A stretch of 64,000 nucleotides of DNA, taken from positions 178,901,411 through 178,965,410 of the forward strand of contig OY294068.1 of the NCBI GenBank assembly GCA_958510875.1, in the 5' to 3' direction. The notes under the pieces are model-generated. The model saw only the letters and a list, made by a program, of their open reading frames with translations. It had not been told where the DNA came from and searched no databases. The DNA comes from Endomychus coccineus (lineage: Eukaryota; Arthropoda; Insecta; Coleoptera; Endomychidae). Numbering within the stretch: the first letter of the stretch is position 1; each line of letters starts with the position of its first letter. Positions 1 through 11,600 of the stretch are shown here, in pieces. Both the position numbers and the translations under genes were made by a program.

Positions 1-307
1 CCAACTTTTGACTTTTTGGAAAAACACTTTGAAAAATGTACAAATGTGGGCTGATGTTATATCAGAAGAAGATTCAGAAATCACAATTAGGGTATTCACA
101 ACAGATGCAAAAAAAAGTTGTGATCAATTGATCTTGTAACTTTCCTCACTTTTCTAGCAAAATAATTTTTAGACATTCCTGCGAGTCAAAAGATTAACTT
201 TTAATCACACCATCGCCATAGATTTATTGTGTCGATGTCAGTCTTGAAAAGTGAGAAGAAAAGGTTGATTGTCAATTCCTATTGAGTTAAAAGTTTGATA
301 GTAAGTG

Positions 308-1460
308 TTTAAATACTGAGGCTGTGCTTTAAAATTGAGTCCTCATTCCATATTATCAAAACTAATTAGTTCAAGGTATTCGAATGAATGAATATTCAAC
401 CAAGTTCTGAAACACGGTAAGTTGCGCGCTGAATTGGCCGGTATTGAATCGATCCTGACGATTACAATACGACCAGTCTGACCTATGTATATGGCAGGGC
501 AATCACCTCTCACTACAAAGATGTTACTGTGCGGTGAATCGATTTTCAATATATGGTTAGTGTTCATCAACATTTTACTATCCAATTTGATTTAGGTAAT
601 AAAGGCCAAAATTCTAGACTTCCATATATAATTTTAGCGGCATCATTTTCACCTAAATTTGATGTATGAGCGGCACAAGGCACAAACATTGCCCCGGCGT
701 TAACTTTACAAATTCGAGTCAATGTGTCAACTAGACATATTTGCACCATTGTATTATCCCTGAACCCTCATCTCCTGAACATTATTTCAAATTTCGGAAA
801 TATTAGTTCGGTTACAACTTTAAAAAGAACTTTGCCTGTAGCACTAGTAACTTGAAAAAAACCTAAAACGTGTTCTCTAATTTCGACTTCATTTGAGGAG
901 CAATAAACAAATCTTATGAAGAAAGTATGGCTAGTATCGAGAGAGTGTCATCTAAAATAATATTTTCTGACTTTAGGCAGTTTAAAATAGCGCGCCATGA
1001 TGAGTTGAACTATATCAAAAAACATTGTCTCTTCATTTTTCGCTTGAATTGGCGATGCCCAACTTTTGGCGCATGCGTGCTTGGCATACACTCCATGCCC
1101 GCCAGGAACAGGCCTGAGTTTGATGATAAGTGTTCAATAACTGAGGCTGTGCTTTAAAATTAAGTCCTCATTCCATATTAACAAATCAGTCCAAGGTATA
1201 CGAATAAATGAATATTGAACCCAGTTTTGAAACACAGTAAGTTATAGTACACTAATTAAGTGCTGAATCGTCCGGTATTGAAACGTCCTAACGATGAAAA
1301 TACGACCAGTCTGACCTATGTATATGTCAGGGCAATCACCTCTCATTACAAGGATGTCACTGTGCGTTGAATCGATTTTCAATATATGATTAGTGTTTAT
1401 CAACATTTTACTTTTCAACTTGATTTAGGTACACGTAATAAAGGCCAACATTCTAGACTT
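308..1460. repeat. Diverged direct duplication of about 320 bp
   Basis: Segments 308-621 and about 1130-1460 are clearly homologous. Both run from ACTGAGGCTGTGCTTTAAAAT through GACCAGTCTGACCTATGTAT and AATCGATTTTCAATATATG to TAAAGGCCAA.ATTCTAGACTT. They differ by scattered substitutions and small indels, by eye roughly 85% identity. The interval between them holds a hAT-like fragment (622-750) and about 380 bp with nothing recognised. The repeat lies downstream of the GPCR stop codon. Confidence 0.85.
622..750 (-). pseudogene. hAT/ZMYM-type (DUF4371) transposase scrap
   Basis: A short minus-strand open stretch reads AMFVPCAAHTSNLGENDAAK. This resembles the PCAAH-x-LNL-x-G block of hAT-like transposases with TTF/DUF4371 domains. 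Nothing else of the gene is recognisable here. The same family has a longer copy at 11.6-12.7 kb. Confidence 0.5.
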
Positions 1461-1652
1461 AGGGTACAAAAAGTTTATCTGAAGTTTTGGGTAGATAATA
1501 TGTTATGTATATAATGTACAGTAAAATTTGATCACATGATATTATCTACCTCACCACAAGTATGTTTGAGTTACATTTAGCTCACAAACTTGTTTTATCT
1601 CTACAACATACCTACTTCCTCATTCATTCTTGAAGATTCTAGACTACGCTAC

Positions 1653-2110
1653 TTATATACGGGTTTCGGAATGGTAATCGTTCGAACCTTTAATATTATC
1701 ACAGTTTTTTTTGTTTTTATATTCTATTTCAAATATAAACTTATTCTCCTTTCTCGGTGTTATGCATGTCAACAGCTCATCATTATCAATATCATCGTTA
1801 CGATTTTCGGCGCTCGGTGCCGATGTCAAACATACAGTATGCGACGTTTCTCTCATGGTCGACTTACGTAGCAAATTTCTGCTTATCGTTCTGGAACAGA
1901 ATATCTCTCTGAAAGCCAATCGCATTTTATCCGACATCATGTTATAGAGAATTGGGTTAAGAGTGGAAGATAAATAATAAAAGATTCCTGTGATGAAAAA
2001 CATCCATCTGTTGAATTCCGGCAAATATTCCCATTCTGACCCGTAAATGATGACTAGACGTTGAGCATGGAAAGGGGCCCAGCATACGAAGAAACAAATC
2101 ACAACAGCAG
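1653..2110 (-). CDS. Pyrokinin-receptor-like GPCR, last coding exon (TM6, TM7, C-tail)
   Basis: This is the 3' terminal coding exon of a class A neuropeptide GPCR. The minus strand shows a polypyrimidine tract and AG acceptor at 2112-2111. The frame then opens with the second base of a codon, matching the upstream exon, which ends on a first base. TM6 carries CWAPFHAQRL and TM7 carries NPILYNMMS, followed by a roughly 80-residue Ser/Thr/Asp-rich cytoplasmic tail ending in TAA at 1655-1653. The combination of CWAPFHAQRL, an F-x-x-G-x-x-Y-Y-x-S-S-T-L-N-P TM7 and the motifs of the other exons resembles insect pyrokinin/PBAN receptors (neuromedin-U receptor relatives) more than CAPA receptors. 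Family membership is secure; the ligand is inferred. The protein would sit in the plasma membrane and signal through G proteins. Confidence 0.88.
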
Positions 2111-2271
2111 CTGAAAAAAATAATAGCATGTGCTGATACAAAATATTCACATCATAAGAGTTTGTATAACATTTTGGCTAGTCCTGTGTCATAATATAGC
2201 AAGCATATAACCTATGTTATGTTCATACAATGTAGCATAATTGCGTCTTACATGATATGTCGATATCAGGA

Positions 2272-2849
2272 CCGTGGCGGATCCAGAAGCTTCATAAGAA
2301 GTGCAGAGCACTTGGGAAATGAAAGAGTATTTTTGAATAATATAGCGTATTTCATTTTAATTATAAGTTGGTAATTAGAACATTGCGTTTGAACATTAAG
2401 GAACTTTAATTAATTACGTTTTGATATTGAAAAATGATTAGAGACATTAGCTTTTTCAATATTTATGTCTGAATGAGCATGTAATAACGCTAACCTTAAT
2501 ATTCTTTCCTGCGTCATCCAGTTTCTGAGCCGTATTTTTCAACCATCTACTACGATTTACGGAGATTGTAAAGATTGAGCAAATTTTCGAATCAAGAAGT
2601 TGTAAAACGAGGATAATAGAACTTCCCAAACAGAGCCAGCGCTTTGCTACTTTAAGAAACGTTTACGGTTCTTCAATCGAAAAACTTTAAATTGGTAAAA
2701 TATTAATCAGTACATCTCAGAAACCATATGTCCATTGACAAAAACCAATTTCTTTCCAGTAGAAGCTTGGATTTGTGCTTTCAGTTGCTGAAGAGGGGGG
2801 CAGTTACCCCCATTGCCCCCTCCTCCCTCCCTCCTAGGATCTGCCACTG
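2272..2849. mobile_element. Non-autonomous hAT-like element with 8-bp TSD
   Basis: The left end is CCGTGGCGGATCCAG and the right end, reverse-complemented, is CAGTGGCAGATCCTAG. These are typical hAT termini. The flanks are TATCAGGA (2264-2271) and TATGAGGA (2850-2857), an 8-bp target duplication with one mismatch. The 578-bp interior has no transposase. It lies in the intron between the GPCR exons at 2110 and 3434. Confidence 0.75.
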
Positions 2850-2857
2850 TATGAGGA

Positions 2858-3433
2858 ATATGCTTGACGAATGAACCATATGCCGTAAATTCTGGGTTCA
2901 GGATTGAGTTGAAACGGCGACATATTGGTCGGAGTATTTAAACCTCACTGGGACCATTGTACCCCATAGTACATAGGGGACAGGCCTCCGGTATGTTTGT
3001 AGCTGTTCTACTACCCAAGGTATTGGAAGACAAGACAAGCACAGCTGTGTTGGCCTTGCTAGGCCCACATGCGCATTGTGTAAATTGAAAATTCCATTTT
3101 ATTTGAACCTATGAGGCCAGGTTGTGATAGTCCTTAGTACTTCAATAGTATTTTTAGTGGAGAAGGGTGATATTTCATCGTTTTCACGAGGCGCGTTCCG
3201 AACAGATTGAAAAACAAATTCTAAAAATGTAGTAATAGTTTATTGGAAGTATAAAATTGGCAGGAAGTTAGTTGAATTTCATCTTAATAGTGTATCGGAA
3301 TTGAACTTGGATTGGGACGCTCATTTATCATGCATTTAACATGTTGACAGTGAATCTTTTGATCTCCGCCAGTGGTGAAATAGGATCAAAAGCAATGTGG
3401 ATAGAACAGTTTGAAACAAAACGTCCTACTTAC
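2858..3433. other. Remainder of 1.3-kb GPCR intron
   Basis: No gene or repeat was recognised in this stretch. It ends at the GTAAGT donor at 3433-3428. Confidence 0.5.
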
Positions 3434-3668
3434 ATAACATTCGGATAACGCTTCTATTGGACTGTGCTCTTCTCCGTTCTTTTTGTGTGTGAACAGATCC
3501 TTTGACACTTCTTCCCAGTGGGCGTTCAGTGGTCTTGCGAATTTCAGTTGACATTTTCGAATACTGAATTAGTATAACCACCAGAGGAAACACGAAGAAA
3601 AATGAAAAACTAAGTTGGATCAGCGGAAAATTGTCTGGTTGTGAGAGCATTCCGCAGAAAGCGGATTC
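3434..3668 (-). CDS. Pyrokinin-receptor-like GPCR exon (ECL2 end, TM5, ICL3)
   Basis: This internal exon has acceptor TTGTTCTAG ending at 3669 and donor GTAAGT starting at 3433. It is 235 nt long, begins in phase 0 and ends after one base of a codon. It encodes ESAFCGML, the ECL2 segment with the conserved disulphide cysteine seen in pyrokinin receptors, then a hydrophobic TM5 (FPLIQLSFSFFFVFPLVVIL) and a basic ICL3 with KERRRAQSNRSVIRML leading into TM6. The join to the exon at 2110 keeps the frame and gives the expected ML-S/A-A-V-V start of TM6. The intron to the next exon is 1,323 bp (2111-3433). Confidence 0.9.
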
Positions 3669-3722
3669 CTAGAACAATAATATTTATTACACTATTATTA
3701 TATGAAAAGAGAATGTGCAATT

Positions 3723-4330
3723 ATACAGGTTGTCCAGAAATTCATATGCCAAACATGTGCTAACTTTGTCCGGTATATATGTCAGTAATCAATCAAATGA
3801 GCCTTCCTCATTCCTTATTATCTCCAATTGCTCTATTACCCTTTGCTGAAGATTACTTTAGTTTTCAATTGGAATCGAGTAGACCATTGATTTCAACATA
3901 CAAGGAAAATCTAAGGGGCTTAAGTCGGGTGAGCGAGAATGTCACGCAACTGGACCGTTACGGCCATCCACTTCTGAAGGTGAACTAAATCTAAGTGACT
4001 TCGAATTCGAACAATAAAATGGGGAGGTGCTCTATTATGCATAAGACAAGTTTCTGATCTTATTGCATATGGCACATCACTTAGTCGTTTTCCAAAAAAT
4101 TCAAATATGTTTCACCATTCAAGTGACGAGGCATTATGAAAGGTCCAATTAAATAATGATTCTCGATTATCTTCCCCAGACATTTATCGAAAATGTGTTT
4201 TGAAATCTTGCTCCAAAATATGCATTAAGATTTTCGTCTGCCCAAACGTGACTGTTGTGGAAATTCACGAATCTTTCCCGCGTGAAGCCGGCCAGTGAAA
4301 AAAATTTTTCGAAGGAAACGGCAGTTTTCC
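3723..4330 (-). pseudogene. DDE transposase remnant (mariner-related)
   Basis: The minus strand holds a broken frame with IGPFIMPRHLNGETYLNFL near 4155-4100. This resembles the I-G-P-x-x-x-x-x-x-L-N-G-x-x-Y-L-x-F-L block of a mariner-related DDE transposase common in insect genomes. It is followed by WP-type residues in decayed form. Several stops and frame changes are present. The left edge, TTGTCCAGAAATTCAT near 3731, could be part of a terminal repeat, but no partner was seen. Confidence 0.5.
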
Positions 4331-4680
4331 TGTGTTGTGAATCTATAACATAATACCAACAACATAATGTTCATGTGTGCTAGTTTAGTTACATACCAGT
4401 CATAGTTTTTTTTGTAAGTTGTTTAGTTCACCTTTCACTGTGTTTTGAATGAATGTCAATCTTAGGTAATTCGTTTTTTTAACTTCACTCATCCTATAAC
4501 ATGTATAAATATAATTCTACAGTCCTTTTGCTCTCGTTTTACTCCAAAATATGACAAATCAGCATCAATATGTGTGTTTCAATATAACAACAGATTATGA
4601 GCTCAGAGTGTTTGGTTTAAAGTTTTTTTTTTATTTGGCTGTTCATTATTAAAAATTGCGTGAACGTCGCTGCTCAAGTT

Positions 4681-6315
4681 ATGGCTATGTCTGAAGACCG
4701 GGAATGATTCAAGGTTCCCTTGTTTGATGGGAAAAAATGGAATAATTGGAAGTTTCGAATGAGAACCCTGTTGGAATAGCTTGAGCTTGAGCAATAGATT
4801 AGTGTGTCATATTTGGATAGAATTCAAGTGTCTTCGATGAATACGAAAGAGGTAGGTACTAAGCGCAAAACAAAAAGAACTGGATGGCCTCAAGAATCTT
4901 GACATACGGTACAAGATTATACAGCGTATGGCGGACACTCTTCTGGAGTATGTAAAAGATAAAGATAAAGAAGGACTGCGTTTGATATGTGGAATTAGTT
5001 GTGTAACACTATGGAAAGAGTATTACAAGTCGATGCTAAGGAAAACCTCGCTTCTTATGGAGTGTAATGCATCTGAACTTCTTCAGAAGATCACTCCCTT
5101 AAGTTTGACAAACTGATGCGGGAGCTACACTGGAAGAAAGGGATATTATTTGACATCTTTTATTGACAATGCCTACACAGTACGATTCAGCTGTAACAGC
5201 TCTGGAAACGCCGTCGGCCAAGGATCTGGAGCTGCCGTTTGTTAAAATCGTCTACTGGAGGAAAAAGCGAAACAAGACAGTGGCTTACGAAAGAAAACGT
5301 CTGGGATGCATCAAGTGTATCAAAATGTACGAAGCATGGAGGTTCACAAAGACATTTTCAACTTAAGTGCTATAATTGCGGTATAATTGGACATAAAAGA
5401 AATCAGTGTCTGCACCAAAAGAAGGCACAATGATACTGAAATAAAATCTGCCGAAAAATGTGGTGAAGAATATAGTTTTCCGGCTGCTAGTGAAGCATAT
5501 CAAGACGGAAACGCTTGGTTCACAGACTCAGGAACATCTGAGCATTTGGGATGTTCTAAAAATAATCTCAAAAACGTTTCAGTTTTGGGATATCCTGTAA
5601 GGATCAAGAGTGCTGAGTTTGATCAGTTCTTGATTGCTGAAAATGTTGGTGATATTTACATCAAATGTGTCGTTGGGAATGAAACGTTATCTATCAAAAT
5701 TGCACATGTTCTTTCTGTTTCTGGTCTAGTTGCATTCGTTATCTGTCAGAAAACTTGAAAAGAATGGATTATTTTTCAAAAGGGAAAAGAGGTGATACTG
5801 AACAATAATAAGGCGATAGCGGTTGCAGAAAGAAAAGAGAAATTGTTGGTAAAAAACTGTGAGGAAAATGCTGCGAAAGCAAGTTCATCCGAGTTGTGCC
5901 ATAAACGATTAGGTCACATCGGTTATCGTGGTCTGGAAAAACTTGTGAAAATATCTGCAGGAATGGATCTAACGGAAAATTTTCACTGGAACTTCACAGA
6001 GTTTTTCAGATTTATGTGAAAGGCAAACAAACTTGCTCACCCCATGTCAAAACTCATATTCGAGCAAAGCGTCCTCTACAATTAGTTCATAGTGATGCTT
6101 TTGGTCCAATCAACCCGGAGTCGTATGATCGGAAGAAATATTGCTTGGTGCTTACTGATGACTACATGCATTTCACGGTTGTGTTTATAATAAAAGCAAG
6201 TCAGAAGTCTCACGATTTAAAAAAAAGGTTTGAGCAATGGCTACTGCTCATTTTGACAAAAAGATAAGTAGTTCTCGTTATGACAATGGTCGAGAATACA
6301 TCACAACCAGATAAA
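4681..6315 (+). pseudogene. Ty1/copia retrotransposon remnant (gag to integrase)
   Basis: The order of domains is that of a copia gag-pol with many stops and frameshifts. The gag start has FDGKKWNNWKFRMRTLLE at about 4725-4780. A CCHC zinc knuckle, CYNCGIIGHKRNQC, lies at 5368-5410. The protease motif WFTDSGTSEH is near 5516. The GAG-pre-integrase block LCHKRLGHIGYRGLEKLV is near 5896. Integrase core pieces LQLVHSDAFGP (about 6078) and RYDNGREYI (about 6276) follow. Reverse transcriptase, RNase H and both LTRs are missing, so the copy is truncated at 3' within integrase. It cannot be active. Confidence 0.88.
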
Positions 6316-8129
6316 CAAAGTTGTCATTATGAAAACGGATGTCAAAAAAACCGCTCGAAAATTTTGAGCCGATTACAATAGGTACTTTCCTCACACTATA
6401 TATTACGTATAGTGAAAGAAGTAAAATCGATGGTGGAAGCCGTTATTTTGTGATAATCTATTATATTTATATAATAAAGCTCTCATTACTTTGTTTTTTT
6501 GTCACTCATACTATAGAAACACTAAAGTGATTACATTTACGAAAACTATTTTGTCGTCTTCAACGATACATACATGACACGCTAGTCGTTGGAATTATAG
6601 TTACGTTAGTGTTTCTAATAAAAGTGGTATAAACATAATAATAAGTATTTCATTATGTCAATATGATAATTATAATCACCGGTTATCAATTATTTTGTCA
6701 ATAACCTCCCACAACCCATGGTCCATCCTTAAGTTTACAGTATACTATTGGCGTGATATTTAAAGATGACAGTTCTAGTTTTAGCTCAGTTGATAACTAG
6801 GTTCGTCATGTCACTATGTGATGAAACAATTGTCTGCAAGTAAAGTTTGCAGTTCGTGCAAATTCAATTTTGTGTTTTATTTAACTAATTAAGAAATTTT
6901 TTAAATGAAGTTACATCAAGTAAACACCGAACCAAAGAGATATTTCTAAATATTGTTAATCGTTTGGAGTGAATTCGGAAATTTCATCAGATTATATGAA
7001 CTCCTTACAAAATTCACTCGATTTCATAAAATTACGGTGCAATTTATTTTGGATCAAACTGTAGTTATTATATATTTTTTCATCATTATTCATTTCAGCC
7101 TTATTTATCGAAACCAAAGATATTACGCTGAATCGGCCTGAATACCTTACAGTTAGTCAGTCAATTTCTGAATATGGTTACGATAAATACTGTACCAAGA
7201 AATAGCTATTAAGAACTCTCAAGGAGATTAATGGAGCTAGGGGAGTCACGTGAAATATGGTCGAAGTTCAAATTAACTTTTATTCGGAAGTGCCTGAAGT
7301 GTACCGAAGTTTACAATTAAATCAGTGGAAAGTGAAACCTCAGCATCCATACCGCTACGGTTCGTAATCTCTTTTCACGGACAAGCAATTGCGTATAACA
7401 TGTGATATTGGTGTTATGTACAATATCATTCGGGCTTAGTTGATTATTTGTTATCAATAAATTATGAATTGAATAGCCCGAAAGGGTTGAGAAACCACAA
7501 AAAAACTCTATCTCGGATTCAGACTTGCTCTGGGCGTTTTCCTGAAGATTCATTATTTTCATTCCATCGGAAGCGAGCTCTAAAATGTTGAACGAATTGT
7601 CAACGGCTCAAAGAATTTTCAATACTGAGCAGAATAAGAAGCGAACTTCGCATTGTCTCGAGTCTAGATATATTAGTTTGTCCATAATTTTACATTTTCC
7701 ACATCGGAACACTATCGCATCACCATCATGCTCAACAATTATCTATCATCTGGAATAACTCTGTATATCAGAGAATTTATTCCTAAACGTAAATCATAAA
7801 ATCAAAAGTGAACCCTTTTTTTATATATTCTACTATCCAAGAACTCAACGTTATAACATTCAGAATGCCATTAACACATTCACTTTTCTTATGTCCAAGG
7901 AAACTGAGCTATAAGCTTGTCCACCCACTACCTTTTTCCCTAGAAGAAGATAATATTTTCACTTAGATTTCAAAACCTCTCATATTCTAACGTCTCATGA
8001 ACGAGAAAATTAATTTGCATAGCTGATCTGTGATACTATGGCTAATAAGGTCAACGAATAATCCTAGAATAACTGTCACTAGCTGATACTTCAACCGTAA
8101 CTAAATTGGCAAGGTTATATTCATCCGAC
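6316..8129. other. AT-rich intronic stretch without recognised features
   Basis: Both strands were read. No protein-family match, splice-bounded exon or long repeat was seen. Only short AT-rich simple sequence is present. Confidence 0.5.
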
Positions 8130-8295
8130 AATATGGTTTTCGTCAAAAGAGAGTTACAGAAGACCTGCTTGCCCACGTAACAAATATGTGGCAGGCAACC
8201 ATTAAAAAACATAGCGAATCTCTAGTTGTAGTGTTGGATATCTTCAATGCTATTGCGCAAATTTGGAACTCCCAGAAAGTACATTTGAGGCATCG
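8130..8295 (+). pseudogene. Non-LTR retrotransposon RT fragment
   Basis: The plus strand reads GFRQKRVTEDLLAHVTNMW, then KHSESLVVVLDIFNA. This corresponds to the GFR-x-x-x-S-x-x-D-L-L and A-x-x-LDI-x-x-AFD blocks of reverse transcriptase in a LINE. It is a short, decayed fragment. Related copies are at 9.4-10.1 kb (minus) and 19.5-19.8 kb (plus). Confidence 0.65.
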
Positions 8296-8522
8296 AGAAT
8301 CCAAGGGAGGTAGGTTAAGTTTGGGGTAAAGGGATATAATCAAATATCTGATAGATAATATCTATTGGCAAAAAGTTGAGCTATGCAACAAATAATGATT
8401 CGCTTGGAAGCCATCAGAGGTAAGTATGGAAGGTTTGTGTTACACTCACCTCCTTTGGTCTCTAACTCAGTAGTAGTTTTGTTTTGTTGGTAGAGATGCT
8501 TTTTGTGGCCTTGAGTTATTAC

Positions 8523-8807
8523 CATCGACATATACATATGGACTGCGCGTGGCAATGATAAGCGCGGGTAGTGCCGGCGTGAGAGAGGGGAAAACGAAGA
8601 GGACTAATACTGTCTTTATCTACTTTATCTATCGCGTTTCTATTGGCCACTGCGTTGCCATGGAAATGCAACATGACTGTAGCTAGTATGCTTACGTCCC
8701 GAGCCGATAGATAAAGACAGTATTAGTCCTCTTCGTTTCCCCCTCTCTCACGCCGGCACTACCCGCGCTTATCATTGCCACGCGCAGTCCATATGTATAT
8801 GTCGATG
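8523..8807. mobile_element. Foldback MITE with perfect 8-bp TSD
   Basis: This 285-bp element is almost a full hairpin. The two arms (about 110 bp, from CATCGACATATACATATGG inward) are nearly identical inverted copies around an 80-bp loop. The flanks are identical 8-bp repeats, GTTATTAC at 8515-8522 and 8808-8815. An 8-bp TSD fits hAT or P superfamilies; the CA-terminal TIR resembles P-element ends, but this is only suggestive. The near-identity of arms and TSD implies a fairly recent insertion. Confidence 0.9.
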
Positions 8808-9317
8808 GTTATTACAGTTTGTAAACATAACAGTATTTCCTTAAGTTTTGAAAAAGATGAACAGCGAATTAGCAGTTCAGTTAAGCATACTCGTAGGTAA
8901 CAAAACATCATCCTTCTCATAGTTATTGTTGAATAAAGTTTGGCGTAAAGCAAGCTTAAACCAGAGTTTTCAATCGTTACAGTTATATGTTTCGATTTGA
9001 AGAGTACTCTATCCCACATCTCACTTGTAGCAAGATAGTTTGCGTCCACGACCTTGAAAGTACTAAGGCCACAAATTTATGTGGCATGAAGGCAAAAGTG
9101 ATGGAGGTTGAGTGGAGATTGCGTCTTACTTATTGGAAGCTCGAAAGCTCCTCCGAATGTTATTAATATAAGAGTGCACTCATACGATTTTGGTTGTAAG
9201 CAAAACGTCAATTGAGTCAGTGTATCAGCTTTTTTTTCGTACTTGGCCATTCTTTCATGAAATGTGACTAGAATTTTGCTTTTATCGAAAACGCAAAAAG
9301 AAGATGTGAGGCTCAGG

Positions 9318-9412
9318 TGTTGGTGTTATACATGATCCCGATCATGGATATGGAAGACTTCATAGGAAAAGCTGTACCTGACATCATAATATTAGGGATT
9401 GTGGGATCTACC
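9318..9412 (-). repeat. Short repeat shared with the hAT-like copy at 11.6 kb
   Basis: This segment and 11630-11715 share a block including GTACCTGACATCAT.ATATT.AGG in the same orientation. At 11.6 kb it is part of a decayed hAT/DUF4371 transposase frame on the minus strand, so this is probably another fragment of that family. Confidence 0.5.
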
Positions 9413-9439
9413 TTCCTGGAGAAGAAGCAAGCTTGAGAT

Positions 9440-10095
9440 TTGACTAGATCATCAAATCCTCATTTCAAAATCATTGTCAGATCTCCATTAATTGCGTCTA
9501 ATAGTCTCAGTCTCGTTCCTTCGGCTTCATTGCATGGTATAGAGGCTCTAGATGAGAAAACTATATGAAGTGTACCATCAACTGCAAAGCTGTAGATGGG
9601 ACAGGTGGTTACTTCCAGCAGGTCGTTTATATGGAGCAGGAACATAGTTGGTGGCAAGACAGATCACTGTGGAAGACCAGCGTTGATAGCCATTGTACCG
9701 GAAGATACTTCGTCAACCACCACATATAGTGATTTATCTGAGAGAAAACGTTATAGTAAGCTACAAAGAAAAAGGCGGCAAACCATATGACGGAAGTTCC
9801 CAAGATGGCTTTGTGCCAGACTCGGTCATATGTTTTCGAGATATCCAATGCTACAGCTAGAGATTCCTCACATTCTTCAATAAATTTCTGCCATATATGT
9901 GTCACGTAGGCAAGCAGGTCTTCTGTTGATATCTGCTGACGAAAGCCATTTGGAGATCTCTAGGTATTGGATGAGTTCGATTTTGACTGCTTCCTCCAAG
10001 TGTAAGCAACATGCAGAAAACTGATGTTATCGCAGTCACACATTCCTTGAGAACGGCAGCTGGAATTTCGTCAACCCCATACCCTTTTTGGTATT
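9440..10095 (-). pseudogene. Non-LTR retrotransposon reverse transcriptase fragment
   Basis: Read on the minus strand, the blocks appear in RT order. VDEIPAAVLKEC is near 10070. A GFRQQ-x-S-x-EDLLAYV block is near 9950. ESLAVALDISKTYDRVWHKA follows near 9860-9800. LFLLHINDLL and then FAVDG are near 9650-9570. The last should be the F/YADD catalytic box and has lost its second aspartate (FAVDG). Frameshifts and stops interrupt the frame. The endonuclease and 3' end are missing. Confidence 0.8.
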
Positions 10096-11600
10096 GAGAT
10101 CAAGCAGAATGTACCCTATTATGCGCTGATGAAGACAACTTTCATATTTGTTTTAACTATCATTTCCCAAAATTGCTTACAAATTTAATTCTCTCATGAA
10201 CCCCAATGAGAGTAGGGAATGACTTATCAAAATAAAAAATTCTTGAATTCCAAAACTACCTTAGAAACAAAGAAGGGTGAAGACTGGTATTATGAACCAG
10301 TACCTTTAATGGTCTCGATAGAAACATCACCACTAATCTAATCTTATATAATATTTTTGAAGCTTAAAGAAACTCTAGTGAACATCCATATTAATAGAGT
10401 AATATTCTTCTGATTTTATTTCAATATTATTTTAGCAGAAAAACTGCATAATTCAACTTTCTATTTCAGATATAATCATTCTTCCAATCTCTTCTATCAA
10501 TGGTATATACGAGTATGTCTAAGTGTATTGTATATTTCATATTCAGACGTATGCTTGCAGAATCAGAGGGTTGTAAATAAACAAGTATTTGTAGAGTTGT
10601 TGCTATTTGCATCCTCCAAATAACAAAATTTATTGTTAATAGTATTATATTGTTATCGTATAGTGAACAATTCACACAAAAATTGTATCAAGCAAGTGTT
10701 GGAATAAGTCAAAAGTTTTCCCTATCAACTGTTGGTAAATAACAAGTCCGCCTTGCATTTTTATTTGCACAATATATCTATTTGGGTTGAAAGGAAAAAT
10801 TTCAAGTTGACATGCTTCTCTTCATATATATGTAGAATATACTGAATTTGCCATATTCACTAAACGAGGAATACCCACATGTTCAAATTGTGTTCCAAGG
10901 AAATTGTATTTCCGAGAGAAGTAAATTTAGATCGGAATAGCTGTATGATGGAATATTTCAGTAGGCCGGTTAGAGATGTTTGTTCCGCTTAGAATGTTTA
11001 TTTCAACAGTACCTACTGTGGATACTATGCATTGATATTGCATATAAATATTGCCATCATCTTTGATGAAGGTAATCTTACAAATGGTAAGGTAATTTAG
11101 ATAGGATATTCTCAATTGTAATGGAATTATTTAAAGGAAGAATAGTTGTGCCAGGATATCCTGATGAATTCACTTCTACCAATTCCAACAAAATATAAAT
11201 TAGTTCTCTGTTTGTAGCACTCTTTTATTATTTTCCTCTGAATCTGAATCAATTGTTTATCTTGACATCGAGATATTCAATTTTTCATTTGTGGTTAGAA
11301 ATTTCCAAATTGAGTTCGAGATTTGGTGAGTATTAATGGCAGATTTGTTATCAGAAAGAATCAACAGCAACAAATTACCACTGAATCAATTACCAAAAAT
11401 GTGATGGAATATAACAATCTACATTCCGAAATTACATCTTGGAGGACAATCAAGAGGATCAGGAAGTCCATCAATCAGTTTGAAAACATGAAAGTAACGA
11501 TATTTTCTCAATCACACAGCATAAATCTAATCAATTCACCGAGTCATATTTCACACGAGGAAATAAATGAAAAATCCTAGTTTTCGTGAAGTGGTTTTCG
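10096..11600. other. AT-rich intronic stretch without recognised features
   Basis: An 85-residue open stretch at 11323-11580 (+) resembles nothing known and has no splice context. No other repeats or motifs were supported. Confidence 0.45.
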
